A stretch of 64,000 nucleotides of DNA from Chitinophagaceae bacterium. GTDB taxonomy: Bacteria > Bacteroidota > Bacteroidia > Chitinophagales > Chitinophagaceae. The notes below the pieces were generated by a model, which made no database searches, had not been told where the DNA came from, and worked only from the letters and a program-made list of their open reading frames with translations. The DNA lies in assembly GCA_947452965.1 (NCBI GenBank), contig CANGEW010000009.1:1-64000 (forward strand), in the 5' to 3' direction. The position numbers were made by a program, and so were the translations under genes. This document shows positions 1 through 9,400 of the stretch, piece after piece; the stretch's first letter is position 1, and each line of letters opens with the position of its first letter.

Positions 1-786
1 CATCCATTTTTCAAAATATTCAGCCGCTTTTGTAACATCTGTTTCGTAATAATAAGTAAACAAGTTTGCGTATACTGGCGCATAAGAAGGGTCGTTAGTT
101 ATGGCCGTTTGGTATTGTTCCATGAAAATGGATTCTTGAGAGCGGCCTTGAGACTGATACACTTTACCAATTCTAAAATTGGCTCTAACATATTTTGGAT
201 TGATAGCCAATGCAGCCTGATAAGACAAAATTGCATTGCCTCCATCACCCGTTTTTCTATAAGCATCTCCCAGATTAACCCATACATCTGGATCATTGAA
301 TTTTTTCAACTGAGTTGCCTGTTTCAATTTTTCAATCGCATATACAGGATCTCCATTCTTTGCATCAGGATTTCCATTTGCAAATCCAATAGCATTCAAA
401 ACCGCAATGCTCTTACCTTGAGACAATGATATAGCTGCTTCGAAATGATTTCTAGCTTCTTGAATTTTTCCTTCTATTAATTCAATATGAGCAATACCAA
501 CCATTATAAGTGTGCTGTTATTCAAAGGCAATTTAGATTGATACAAAGCTTTTGCATCAGCCAAATCCTTCTCGGTTCTCTCATCAGGCCTAATCAAAGA
601 TTGACCTAACCAATAAGTGGCTTCTTCATTATTTGCATCTGTATTTAATATTTTTTGAAAAACCTCTTTAGCACTATTGTATCTTTCATAATACAAAAAC
701 TTCTTTCCGTCTTCTAACGTTTGAGCATTCGCTGCATTTAATAACATTAAGGCAATGGCAACAAACCAACATTTATACATTTTCAT
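1..786 (-). CDS. Secreted TPR-repeat protein (3' end beyond window)
   Basis: The frame is open from an ATG at 786 to the window edge, giving 262 residues with no stop, so the C-terminus is missing. The start MKMYKCWFVA is a signal peptide that would be cut after NAANA (about residue 21); ATG at 780 is an alternative start. The mature part is helical with TPR-like units (for example YERYNSAKEVFQKIL and YRKTGDGGNAILSYQAAL), ending in a tyrosine-rich helix. TPR proteins are protein-binding scaffolds; no specific partner can be read here. It lies 67 bp downstream of the PstS-like lipoprotein on the same strand and is probably co-transcribed with it. The exact function is not recognised. Confidence 0.85.
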   Translation of the reverse strand, partial: MKMYKCWFVAIALMLLNAANAQTLEDGKKFLYYERYNSAKEVFQKILNTDANNEEATYWLGQSLIRPDERTEKDLADAKALYQSKLPLNNSTLIMVGIAHIELIEGKIQEARNHFEAAISLSQGKSIAVLNAIGFANGNPDAKNGDPVYAIEKLKQATQLKKFNDPDVWVNLGDAYRKTGDGGNAILSYQAALAINPKYVRANFRIGKVYQSQGRSQESIFMEQYQTAITNDPSYAPVYANLFTYYYETDVTKAAEYFEKWM

Positions 787-853
787 CTTTTAAATTTTGT
801 AATTATAGCAATATTTACAACGTAAAATTATTGAAGAAACTGTTAAGCAAAGT

Positions 854-1789
854 TTATTTTTTAGCTCCAGTCTCATTTATTTGAATATTTCTCACTTCAA
901 AATCCATTACAGGGGCTAAATAATCTCTTTTAAAAATCAATTGACCTCTTTCATATTTTAAAAAAGAAACGAAACCACTTCCAACCCCAGTGAAATTTTC
1001 CTTCATAATATAGTATAACGGGCGCGTCAAAGGATATCTTCTTGTAATCATACTTTCTTGTGTGGGTTTGACAAATGGCTCACCAGTACAATTTAAATTT
1101 TGAATATATGCCAGCCTGATTTTTTTTAATCTCTGAATTTGATTAGGATCTTGCTCATTTCCAATCCAGCTAATGCCAAGAAAACCAATTGCATTTTTAT
1201 GATTCGCAACATATTCAATTACTTCTTCGCTGTTTTTGGTGGCTCTTACCATCGAAGTGTCATATTTATTCCCTTTTAGAATAGAATCCTTTATATACCT
1301 CACGGTACTAGTAGCATTTAATCCATCAAATACATACAGATATTTTTTTTCGTCATGCCCCAATAATCCTTTTTCTATTTGGTCTAATGTTAAAGTTGTA
1401 TCTATATTAGAGGGATTGAGAATAATGGCCACTGCATCGGTTGCTACTCTATTACAAGGTGGATTATACCCAATTGAATCGATCATAAAGCGTTCTTCTT
1501 TCTTACTTAGCCCCCTTCCTACTATTACCAATCGTGTAGCGCTATCTTTGAAAAAATCTCTCATACAATCCGCTTCAGATTTATAAACTACCTCTATATG
1601 CGCATTGGGATAGGACAACTCATACATTTTTATCTGCTCTTCCATAACAGGCCTAAAGGATTCATCTACACTGATTTGAATAGTTCCATTTTCAGGTGTT
1701 TCTTCAGTGGTACTTTTTTTGGAGATGCATGATTGAGATAAAATCATGCCTATGAATACAATAAATAGAATGCTATGATTTTTTATCAT
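854..1789 (-). CDS. PstS-like substrate-binding lipoprotein
   Basis: A 311-residue protein with a lipoprotein signal; the lipobox LSQSC puts the acylated Cys at residue 21. The rest resembles the PstS/PBP-like fold: an opening segment TIQISVDESFRPVMEEQI, a central part with VATDAVAIILNPSN typical of phosphate-binding family members, and a C-terminal region with YPLTRPLYYIM, a hallmark of PstS-like proteins. No ABC permease or ATPase is next to it, so a transport role is not supported by context. Its start overlaps the upstream small membrane gene by 4 nt (ATGA), and a TPR gene follows. In relatives such proteins often lie near ExbB/ExbD/TonB genes (recalled, not shown here). Family call fairly sure, ligand unknown. 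Confidence 0.75.
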   Translation of the reverse strand: MIKNHSILFIVFIGMILSQSCISKKSTTEETPENGTIQISVDESFRPVMEEQIKMYELSYPNAHIEVVYKSEADCMRDFFKDSATRLVIVGRGLSKKEERFMIDSIGYNPPCNRVATDAVAIILNPSNIDTTLTLDQIEKGLLGHDEKKYLYVFDGLNATSTVRYIKDSILKGNKYDTSMVRATKNSEEVIEYVANHKNAIGFLGISWIGNEQDPNQIQRLKKIRLAYIQNLNCTGEPFVKPTQESMITRRYPLTRPLYYIMKENFTGVGSGFVSFLKYERGQLIFKRDYLAPVMDFEVRNIQINETGAKK

Positions 1790-2040
1790 CTTTCGTGTAA
1801 ATAATTTTTTTTATACCCTCGATACCATCTAAAAACTCCATAGATACAACAAACACAGCCAAATATTTTCATTGCTGGATCATCGTATTGCGCTTGTATT
1901 CTTAAGCTGAAATACTTTATAAAAATCAAAAAAACGCCCATAGATACCCATAAAGTACCCATTCCATAGTCCATTATACTCTTCATTAAAATGTATCCTT
2001 TTTCGCGACTTGACAACTGATCCCTATCTTGTTTATTCAT
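1786..2040 (-). CDS. Small two-helix membrane protein, function unknown
   Basis: 84 residues with two hydrophobic segments (about residues 27-48, DYGMGTLWVSMGVFLIFIKY, and 60-73, FGCVCCIYGVFRWY), a charged N-terminus (NKQDRDQLSSREKG) and a basic tail. The N-terminus and tail are probably cytoplasmic. It is first in an apparent operon: its stop overlaps the start of the PstS-like lipoprotein by 4 nt, which suggests translational coupling. I do not recognise the family. Confidence 0.7.
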   Translation of the reverse strand: MNKQDRDQLSSREKGYILMKSIMDYGMGTLWVSMGVFLIFIKYFSLRIQAQYDDPAMKIFGCVCCIYGVFRWYRGYKKNYLHER

Positions 2041-2153
2041 ATAATTAAGTGCTTACCCTGCAATTTAATAAGTTTATTTGGTAGTCAAAACGCTACTTAT
2101 CATAAATATGCAGTTTATACAATCAAATAAATACTTTAAGATTAGATTAGAAT

Positions 2154-2161
2154 TATCTTTG
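2154..2161 (+). promoter_or_regulatory. -7 promoter box for the phosphatase-hisS operon
   Basis: TATCTTTG matches the Bacteroidota -7 consensus TAnnTTTG exactly. Only 4 nt (TCAT) separate it from the ATG at 2166, so transcription should begin at or within a few bases of the start codon. No good -33 TTTG is visible. Confidence 0.65.
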
Positions 2162-2165
2162 TCAT

Positions 2166-2633
2166 ATGAAGATTTTAATGGTTTGTTTGGGTAATATTTG
2201 CAGAAGTCCTATTGCAGAAGGCGTCTTACAAAAAAAAGCAAAAGAAGCTGGTTTAGATTGGACGATAGATAGTGCTGGAACAAATGGATATCATGTGGGA
2301 GAAGCTCCACACCTTTTAAGTCAAAAAGTATGTTTATCCAATGGCATCAACATTAGTAGTCAAGTATCAAGACAGTTTGAGAAAGAAGATTTCGATCGCT
2401 ACGATAAAATATTTGCTATGGCGAAAGATGTAATGGTAGACATTAAAAATATTGCAAGAAATAAATTTAACCCTGAGAAGGCTTCTTTGTTTTTAGAAGC
2501 ATTGTATCCCGGAGAAAATTTAGATGTGAAAGACCCATGGTATGGAAATGAAGATGGCTACCTAGAAGTCTTTTCGCAGATCAGCCAAACTTGTGACGCT
2601 ATCATCACAAATTATATAAGCAGCCAAAAATAA
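2166..2633 (+). CDS. Low-molecular-weight protein-tyrosine-phosphatase
   Basis: 155 residues, the usual length for the family. The N-terminal P-loop VCLGNICRS holds the nucleophile Cys7 and Arg13 of the CX5R signature, and the general acid is Asp123 in DPWYG. These are all the catalytic residues of the LMW-PTP/arsenate-reductase fold, a cytoplasmic phosphotyrosine hydrolase. hisS follows after 7 bp, so the two are almost certainly co-transcribed. The promoter lies right at the start codon, pointing to a leaderless message. The substrate cannot be told from sequence. Confidence 0.93.
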   Translation: MKILMVCLGNICRSPIAEGVLQKKAKEAGLDWTIDSAGTNGYHVGEAPHLLSQKVCLSNGINISSQVSRQFEKEDFDRYDKIFAMAKDVMVDIKNIARNKFNPEKASLFLEALYPGENLDVKDPWYGNEDGYLEVFSQISQTCDAIITNYISSQK

Positions 2634-2640
2634 AGACAAG

Positions 2641-4002
2641 ATGTCAAAACCGAGTTTACCCCAAGGAACAAGAGATTTTTCTTCTGATACTGTCAGAAAA
2701 AGAAACTTTATTTTCTCAACGATAAGAAATGTTTTTGAATTATATGGGTTTCAGCCACTGGAAACTCCAGCAATGGAAAATCTTGATACATTAATGGGTA
2801 AATATGGAGAGGAGGGCGATCGGTTGATTTTTAAAATACTCAATAATGGTTTGAATGACCCAAAAAATAGCAGTAAAGCAACCGAGGGGTTTCATAAAGC
2901 ACTAGAAGGAAAAAGCAGCCCATTGCTAACCGAACGCGCATTAAAATACGATTTAACCATCCCCTTTGCTAGATACGTTGCTATGAACCATGGACAGTTA
3001 ACCTTCCCATTCAAGCGCTATCAAATACAACCTGTTTGGCGAGCCGACAGACCACAAAAAGGAAGGTATCGTGAGTTTACGCAATGTGATGCCGACATTG
3101 TTGGAAGTACCTCTTTATTAAACGAGATTGATTTAGCTAACATCTACCACAGCGTTTTTTCAAAACTTGGATTGCATGACTATAGACTCAAAATAAATAA
3201 CAGGAAAATACTGTTGGCACTAGCTGAAATTTCTGGAGGAGCTGAATTCTTAACCAATATCACTATCGCAATCGATAAACTAGAAAAGATTGGAATTGAG
3301 AAAGTAAAAGAAGAATTATCACAAAGAAGCCTATCGAATTCTCAGATTGAAAGGATTGTAAATTATTTAAATATTAATGGCACGAATCAAGAGAAACTTT
3401 TAAAGATCAGAGCATTATTTCATAATAATATGACAGCGGAAGAAGGCATAAAAGAGCTAGAATACATCGTGTCAAGAACAACCACTGTCAATATTGATAT
3501 CGATTTGACCTTAGCAAGAGGGTTAAATTATTATACAGGAACGATTTATGAAGTAAAAGCACCTGACACTGTTCAGATGGGTAGCATTGGCGGAGGAGGT
3601 CGATATGATAACCTTACAGAACTTTTTGGTGTGCCTAATATTGCTGGAGTGGGTATTAGTTTTGGTGTAGATAGAATTTATGATGTAATGGATGAGCTTC
3701 AATTGTTTCCTCAAAACGTTAACATTGGAACTAAAGTCCTATTTTTTAACATGGGAGAGCAAGAAAGTTGGTTCGCTTATCAGACAATGAACAAACTTAG
3801 GGAAAAAAATATTGCTTGTGAGTTGTTTCATGAAGCCTCTAAAATTGACAAACAATTCAAATACGCTGAAAGAAAAAACATTCCTTATGTTGTAATAATT
3901 GGCAGTAATGAACTTGACAATAACACTTGCATATTAAAGAACCTTGCCAAAGGACAACAGGAGATAATTGATATTGCGGTGCTCTCTGAAAAGCTTGTCT
4001 AA
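2641..4002 (+). CDS. hisS: Histidyl-tRNA synthetase
   Basis: 453 residues. It charges tRNA-His with histidine in the cytoplasm. Class II signatures are clear: the opening LPQGTRDF, motif 2 around residues 134-150 (RADRPQKGRYREFTQCD), the histidine-specific LARGLNYYTG at 291-300, motif 3 with GGGGRYDNL at 317-325, and a C-terminal anticodon-binding domain from about 360. Residues about 68-92 are an insertion relative to the short E. coli type, as often seen in Bacteroidota. It is second in the operon with the phosphatase and ends 4 bp from the converging thiolase gene. Confidence 0.97.
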   Translation: MSKPSLPQGTRDFSSDTVRKRNFIFSTIRNVFELYGFQPLETPAMENLDTLMGKYGEEGDRLIFKILNNGLNDPKNSSKATEGFHKALEGKSSPLLTERALKYDLTIPFARYVAMNHGQLTFPFKRYQIQPVWRADRPQKGRYREFTQCDADIVGSTSLLNEIDLANIYHSVFSKLGLHDYRLKINNRKILLALAEISGGAEFLTNITIAIDKLEKIGIEKVKEELSQRSLSNSQIERIVNYLNINGTNQEKLLKIRALFHNNMTAEEGIKELEYIVSRTTTVNIDIDLTLARGLNYYTGTIYEVKAPDTVQMGSIGGGGRYDNLTELFGVPNIAGVGISFGVDRIYDVMDELQLFPQNVNIGTKVLFFNMGEQESWFAYQTMNKLREKNIACELFHEASKIDKQFKYAERKNIPYVVIIGSNELDNNTCILKNLAKGQQEIIDIAVLSEKLV

Positions 4003-4006
4003 AAAA

Positions 4007-5200
4007 CTATAGCCCTTCAAAAATAATTGCGGCACCTTGACCAACTCCAACACACATAGTGGTAAGGCCGTATTTGGATTTTCTTCGTTTCATTTCATGC
4101 AATAGTGTCGTTGCTATTCTCAACCCACTGCAACCTAATGGATGACCCAATGCGATTGCACCACCATTCACGTTTACTTTTTCTAAATCAAGACCAAGAT
4201 CATGAATACAAGCTATGCTTTGAGAAGCAAATGCTTCGTTCAATTCGATTAGATCCAAATCTGCAATGGAAATACCTGCTCTTTTTAAAGCTTTTGTAGT
4301 TGCAGGTATTGGACCGATTCCCATAACAGAAGGCTCCACTCCAGCTACTGCCATGCTTTTCACTTTTGCAATTGGCTTCAAACCAAATTTTTTCACTGCT
4401 GCTTCATTTGCTAGCAACATCGCCGCCGCTCCATCATTAATACCACTGCTGTTACCTGCGGTAACCGTGCCATCTTTAATAAAAGCTGGCTTTAATTGTG
4501 AAAGTTTTTCAAAAGAAGAAAGTCTCGGATGCTCATCTTTTTCTACATCGAATACCTCTTTTCCTATTTGTACTCTTACTGGTATTATTTCATCTTTAAA
4601 CTTTCCATTCATTTCAGCATTTGCATATTTCTGCTGACTTTCCATTGCAAATTCGTCTTGTGCATGTCTACTAATATTCCATTGTCGGGCTACATTTTCA
4701 GCCGTTTCACCCATTGAATAAGGAAAATAGGTTTCGGCCAGTTTTCTGTTGATAAATCTCCAGCCCATGGTTGTATCAAAAACTTGAGCATTTCTATCAA
4801 AAGCGGTTGTAGCTTTCGCCATTACAAAAGGAGCTCTGCTCATGCTTTCTACTCCACAAGCAATCATCATTTGTGCATCTCCACATGCAATAGTTCTTGC
4901 ACTATCCATAATAGCTTGCAACCCACTTGCGCAAAGTCTATTTACAGTATTGCCTGCTATAGTTGTAGGTAGCCCGGCTAATAAAGCAGCCATTCTTGCC
5001 ACATTTCGATTATCCTCTCCACTCTGATTGGCAGCACCTGCAATCACATCTTCAATTGCATTTACATCAACACTATTATTTCGTTCAATTAATGCCTTAA
5101 TCACAATTGACAACATATCATCTGGTCTAATACTAGATAATGCACCACCATATTTACCAATAGGTGTTCTTACTGAATCAATGACATAAACTGTTTCCAT
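4007..5200 (-). CDS. Acetyl-CoA C-acyltransferase (thiolase)
   Basis: 397 residues, the standard thiolase length. The catalytic set is complete: Cys90 in NRLCASG (acyl acceptor), His353 in ALGHPLGCSG and Cys383 in MCVGVGQG. Family members either cleave 3-ketoacyl-CoA (FadA-like) or condense two acetyl-CoA; the sequence alone does not decide, though the opening YVIDSVRTPIGKYGG resembles FadA/PcaF-type enzymes. It is transcribed alone from a TAnnTTTG box 30 nt upstream and converges on hisS with 4 bp between stops. An enoyl-CoA hydratase elsewhere in the window could act in the same beta-oxidation cycle. Confidence 0.93.
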   Translation of the reverse strand: METVYVIDSVRTPIGKYGGALSSIRPDDMLSIVIKALIERNNSVDVNAIEDVIAGAANQSGEDNRNVARMAALLAGLPTTIAGNTVNRLCASGLQAIMDSARTIACGDAQMMIACGVESMSRAPFVMAKATTAFDRNAQVFDTTMGWRFINRKLAETYFPYSMGETAENVARQWNISRHAQDEFAMESQQKYANAEMNGKFKDEIIPVRVQIGKEVFDVEKDEHPRLSSFEKLSQLKPAFIKDGTVTAGNSSGINDGAAAMLLANEAAVKKFGLKPIAKVKSMAVAGVEPSVMGIGPIPATTKALKRAGISIADLDLIELNEAFASQSIACIHDLGLDLEKVNVNGGAIALGHPLGCSGLRIATTLLHEMKRRKSKYGLTTMCVGVGQGAAIIFEGL

Positions 5201-5230
5201 GTGTAATCATTTTAGTTGAACCAATTCTTA

Positions 5231-5238
5231 CAAAGATA
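5231..5238 (-). promoter_or_regulatory. -7 promoter box for the thiolase gene
   Basis: On the minus strand the bases read TATCTTTG, an exact TAnnTTTG match, 30 nt upstream of the thiolase ATG. This would leave a 5' leader of about 25 nt. Confidence 0.6.
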
Positions 5239-5292
5239 AAACCTTTGTGAAAGATTGAATGAATATAGAAAGATAATCCATTTTAGGTTGAT

Positions 5293-5300
5293 TATCTTTG
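5293..5300 (+). promoter_or_regulatory. -7 promoter box for rlmN
   Basis: TATCTTTG is followed by 4 nt (TAAA) and then the rlmN ATG at 5305. The spacing is identical to that of the phosphatase gene and predicts a leaderless or nearly leaderless mRNA. Confidence 0.65.
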
Positions 5301-5304
5301 TAAA

Positions 5305-6345
5305 ATGTCAGTCAGTAAAAATATTAGAGAACTTTCTCTGCCAGAATTAAAAGAGTATTTTGAATCTATTGGAGATAAGAAATTCAGAGCCATTCAAGCT
5401 TATGAATGGTTATGGAAAAAAAATGCCCGTCATTTTGATGAGATGAGCAATTTATCTTTAGAGCTTCGAAAAAAACTTGCGGAAGATTTTGAATTCAATG
5501 CCGTTCAAGTAGATGCAACTCAGCAAAGTGCAGATGGAACTTTAAAATCCAGATTTAAAACGTATGACAATCATCTTATAGAAGGGGTTCTAATCCCAAC
5601 AGAAAAACGAAACACTGCCTGTGTATCCTCTCAAATAGGATGCAGCTTGACTTGTAAATTTTGTGCTACAGGAAAGATGGAGCGTAAAAGAAATTTACAC
5701 TTCGATGAAATATATGATCAAGTGGCGTTATTAAATGAGCAAAGTGAAAAAGTATATGGCAAAAAACTGACAAACATTGTTTACATGGGTATGGGAGAAC
5801 CTTTACTGAATTATAAAAATGTATTAAAATCAATAGATCGCATTACCGCTTCAGACAGCATGAACATGAGCCCCAAAAGAATCACTGTGTCTACTGCTGG
5901 GGTAGCTAAAATGATCAAACAATTAGGAGATGATAAAGTCCGATTTAATTTAGCATTGTCACTTCATGCTCCCACTGATAAAAAAAGAAACGAAATTATG
6001 CCCATCAATGAAACCAATACCATTGATTTACTGATTGAGGCATTAAATTATTTCTACGATCAAACTAAAAATGACATTACTTTAGAATACATTCTTTTTA
6101 AAGACAAAAACGATAGTATAGAAGATGCCAATGAACTCATAAAAATTTATCGAAAAATACCCACTCATCTCATAAACGTAATCGAGTACAACCCAATAGG
6201 CGATGGCCTATTTGCAAAGCCCGACGAAGATGCCACTCAAATTTTTACCGATCAATTGGCAAAAAACAAAGTCAATGTGAGGGTAAGAAGAAGCAGAGGC
6301 AAAGACATTGATGCAGCCTGTGGACAATTAGCGAACAAGGGTTAA
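5305..6345 (+). CDS. rlmN: 23S rRNA A2503 / tRNA A37 C2-methyltransferase
   Basis: 346 residues. A radical-SAM enzyme that methylates C2 of A2503 in 23S rRNA and A37 in some tRNAs. The 4Fe-4S cluster ligands are Cys113, Cys117 and Cys120 (CSLTCKFC). The two extra RlmN cysteines are also present: Cys106, seven residues before the cluster motif, and Cys339 near the C-terminus (AACGQLA). The N-terminal RNA-binding domain spans roughly residues 10-85, and YMGMGEPLLNY is the family SAM-site signature. It is single-gene with its promoter immediately at the start codon. RlmN is called over Cfr because of sequence and housekeeping context. Confidence 0.96.
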   Translation: MSVSKNIRELSLPELKEYFESIGDKKFRAIQAYEWLWKKNARHFDEMSNLSLELRKKLAEDFEFNAVQVDATQQSADGTLKSRFKTYDNHLIEGVLIPTEKRNTACVSSQIGCSLTCKFCATGKMERKRNLHFDEIYDQVALLNEQSEKVYGKKLTNIVYMGMGEPLLNYKNVLKSIDRITASDSMNMSPKRITVSTAGVAKMIKQLGDDKVRFNLALSLHAPTDKKRNEIMPINETNTIDLLIEALNYFYDQTKNDITLEYILFKDKNDSIEDANELIKIYRKIPTHLINVIEYNPIGDGLFAKPDEDATQIFTDQLAKNKVNVRVRRSRGKDIDAACGQLANKG

Positions 6346-6476
6346 TATATGTTTAATTTTTATATGTTAAAAATAAAATTACTTTAAACATATTCTTTTA
6401 CCTTAGTACAAATTTTAAAGCTACTCATAACCGATAGTTACACATAAATTTTACAATCATATTTAAATTATCATAA

Positions 6477-9400
6477 ATGAATACAACCATTAAAAAAATT
6501 GCTTTAATTACTCTCTTATTCATGAGTTGCACTGTAAGCTGGTCTCAAAATTTCACGGGTGGCTGGCCATTTGCTTCTGATTCTTTGGGGACATCGATTG
6601 GTAACGTAACATGTAATGCTGCAATCATCAATAGCAGCTTATTTACTAGACTCAGATCTTATTCATCAGTTGGATTAAAAGGGATGGGTACTGCTGGGAA
6701 AACAACTACTCCTTCATGCAGTGCTTTATATAATGCTGCAGGAGCCACAACTCCCATCAGCCCATACATGGAGTTGGTTTGCTCCCCTAACACAGGGTAT
6801 AGTGCGAATATCGATGCATTTTCTTTTAAACTCACTGCTGATTCTCTAAGCTCAGCATCTATGTTATTTTCCGCTGGTTACTCTATTGACGGTGGAATTA
6901 CTTTTACAGGTTTTAGCATTTCTAAAAACGGTTTTGCAGACACTGTCAAAGGAACTACAGGCAGCACAATGACTACAGGCGACACTTTCAGAATATCAGC
7001 TCCTGCATTATCCATTCCTGTAACCGGTTCATTAATCATTAGAATCATTTATTGGAAAAATGCAACAGGCGCTACAACTAGTAACAGAATTATTATCAGT
7101 CCTATATTACTTTCAGGTACTACTACACCCGGAGTTGCCAGTCCAGTTATTAATAATCCAGCTCCAACAAGTATTACTGGATTGAGTTATATCGAGGGTT
7201 CCGGACCTTCCACATCATCCAACTTTACTGTTAGCGCAAATTATTTAACAAGCAATTTTATCGTAAAAGCACCTACAAATTTTGAGCTATCTCTTAATGG
7301 AACTTCCTTTTCAGATAGTCTTATTCTAGTTCCTGTTTCAGGTTCAGTTAGCTCAACACAAGTTTATGCAAGATTAAAAGTAGGTTTAACGACTGGCTCT
7401 TATATTGACAGCATCAGATTGTATTCTACAGGTGCCAATTCAAAATCTGTGGTGTGCCTTGGAACAGTGGTTTCAGCTACTGCACCTTTGTTATCAATAC
7501 CAACGCCTTCTAATATCCAAAACCTAAATTACTTTGTTGGGTTTGGACCTTCAGTAGCACAAAGTTTTGTAATCAGTGGCAGAAACCTAACTGATAGCGT
7601 TAAACTTACCGTATCTTCAGCTTTCTATGAAATCTCTCTAACTCATGATACAGGCTATATAAACAGCACAACCGGACCTTTGGTAATTCCACCTTCAGGA
7701 AATCCTTGGGCACTAAATAATACAACCATTTACGTTAGACTTCGTGCAGGCAATACCGCGAGTACTACTCGATACTTAAATAAAACAGTTGTTGTTTCTT
7801 CAATAGGAGCCACTTCGGTTACTGACACATTGAATGGTATTATCTATACCCCAACAATTTTTAACACACCAAATACTTTAACAGGGTTCAATTATTTAAT
7901 TAATAATGGTCCATCTGCCTCTCAAAGTTTTACCGCAAGCGCAATAGGCCCTAATCCACTTGGCATTAAAGCGCCTGCTAATTATGAGATATCAACCAAT
8001 GCAAGCGCTGGATTTACAGACAGTATTAATGTAGCAGTCACATTACCTGACTCAGTAATCAATACTCAAATATTTGTTAGATTAAAATCAGGACTACCAT
8101 TAGGCACTTACAACCAAAACATTGTTTTGTCATCCAATGGAGCCATTTCTAAAAATATTTCTTGCGCAGGTACGGTTACTTCTAATTTACCAACAATCAC
8201 CACAAACGTGAATTCACTTTCTGGTTTTGTTTATCAGCTTGGAAATGGTCCATCTACACAAAGAGTGTTGACGGTAAGCGGGATTAACCTCACTCAAAAT
8301 GTATTGATTAAAGCGCCGGCTCATTTTGAAATATCTGACACATCAGGCTCAAGGTATGCAGATTCATTATCATACCCTGTTTCAAACAATACGCTTGCTG
8401 CAACGCCGGTATATATCAGACTAAAAGCCGGGTTAAATACAGGCAGTTACAATGACTCTATGGTTATTTCCTCAACAGGAATTGCTCAAAATTTTGTGTT
8501 AAACGGAAATGTAGTCGACTTTACTCAACCCTCCAACGTGACTAGCTATACAGAAACATTTGATTCTTCAACTAGTACTCTAGGTAGCGCCGGAACAAGC
8601 TATTATAATTCAACTTTTATAACAGTACCTAATTGGGGAAATTGGACAAGATCAAATGTTGGTTCAACTTCCACAATGGGGATGCTTATACCCGATTCAT
8701 TAATACGGAAGTGTCCAAAATTCAGAGCTTCAACAAATGGCACTTACATTCAAACTCCCAGACTTAAAGGTGTGAATACCATTTCATGTTCAGTAGCAGA
8801 GAATACAGCGAATGTTACTGATACCCTTACCATTAGTGATGGTGGTACATTAAACAATTCTTTCATTTACACTACTACCTCCGCCTCAACAACGACTATA
8901 CCAAACTTCATTACTTTACCTGTGCCTGTTTCTCCAAGTGCATCATCAATAGATTCATTCAGATTTACATTAGGAAATACTTCGTCTACCCATTACATTG
9001 ATAACCTCACTTTTACATTCAATAAACCAACCACTCAAGATACCGGGCTTGTTCTAACAAAATCAGGCAATAGTATGAATCTGAGTTGGAATAGACCCAA
9101 TGGCGGAAATAACAATCAAGGTAACATCGTTTTTGTTGGAACCGGTGTTTTCACTCCTCCAACATCAGGAGTTTCATACAAAGCTGATTCAACATACGGC
9201 TTAGGTACTGCATTGGGCAATTACTATTGTGTGTATAATGGACAAAATTCAAATGTGAATGTAGTTGGACTTGACAGCACCATTATTTACCAGGTTTTTG
9301 TAATGGAATACAATGGTATACAGGGACAATCAGATGAGAATTATAACACTACTCAAATGGCTACCAATGAATGTGAAAACAATTATTGGAATGGAACAGT

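Noticed and set aside
109-429. 106-codon open frame at the window start, plus strand
   Set aside because: It lies opposite the TPR protein, whose frame is open over 262 codons with a signal peptide and TPR units.
4266-4637. 123-codon open frame opposite the thiolase gene
   Set aside because: The minus-strand thiolase is complete with all catalytic residues; the plus-strand frame has no recognisable features.
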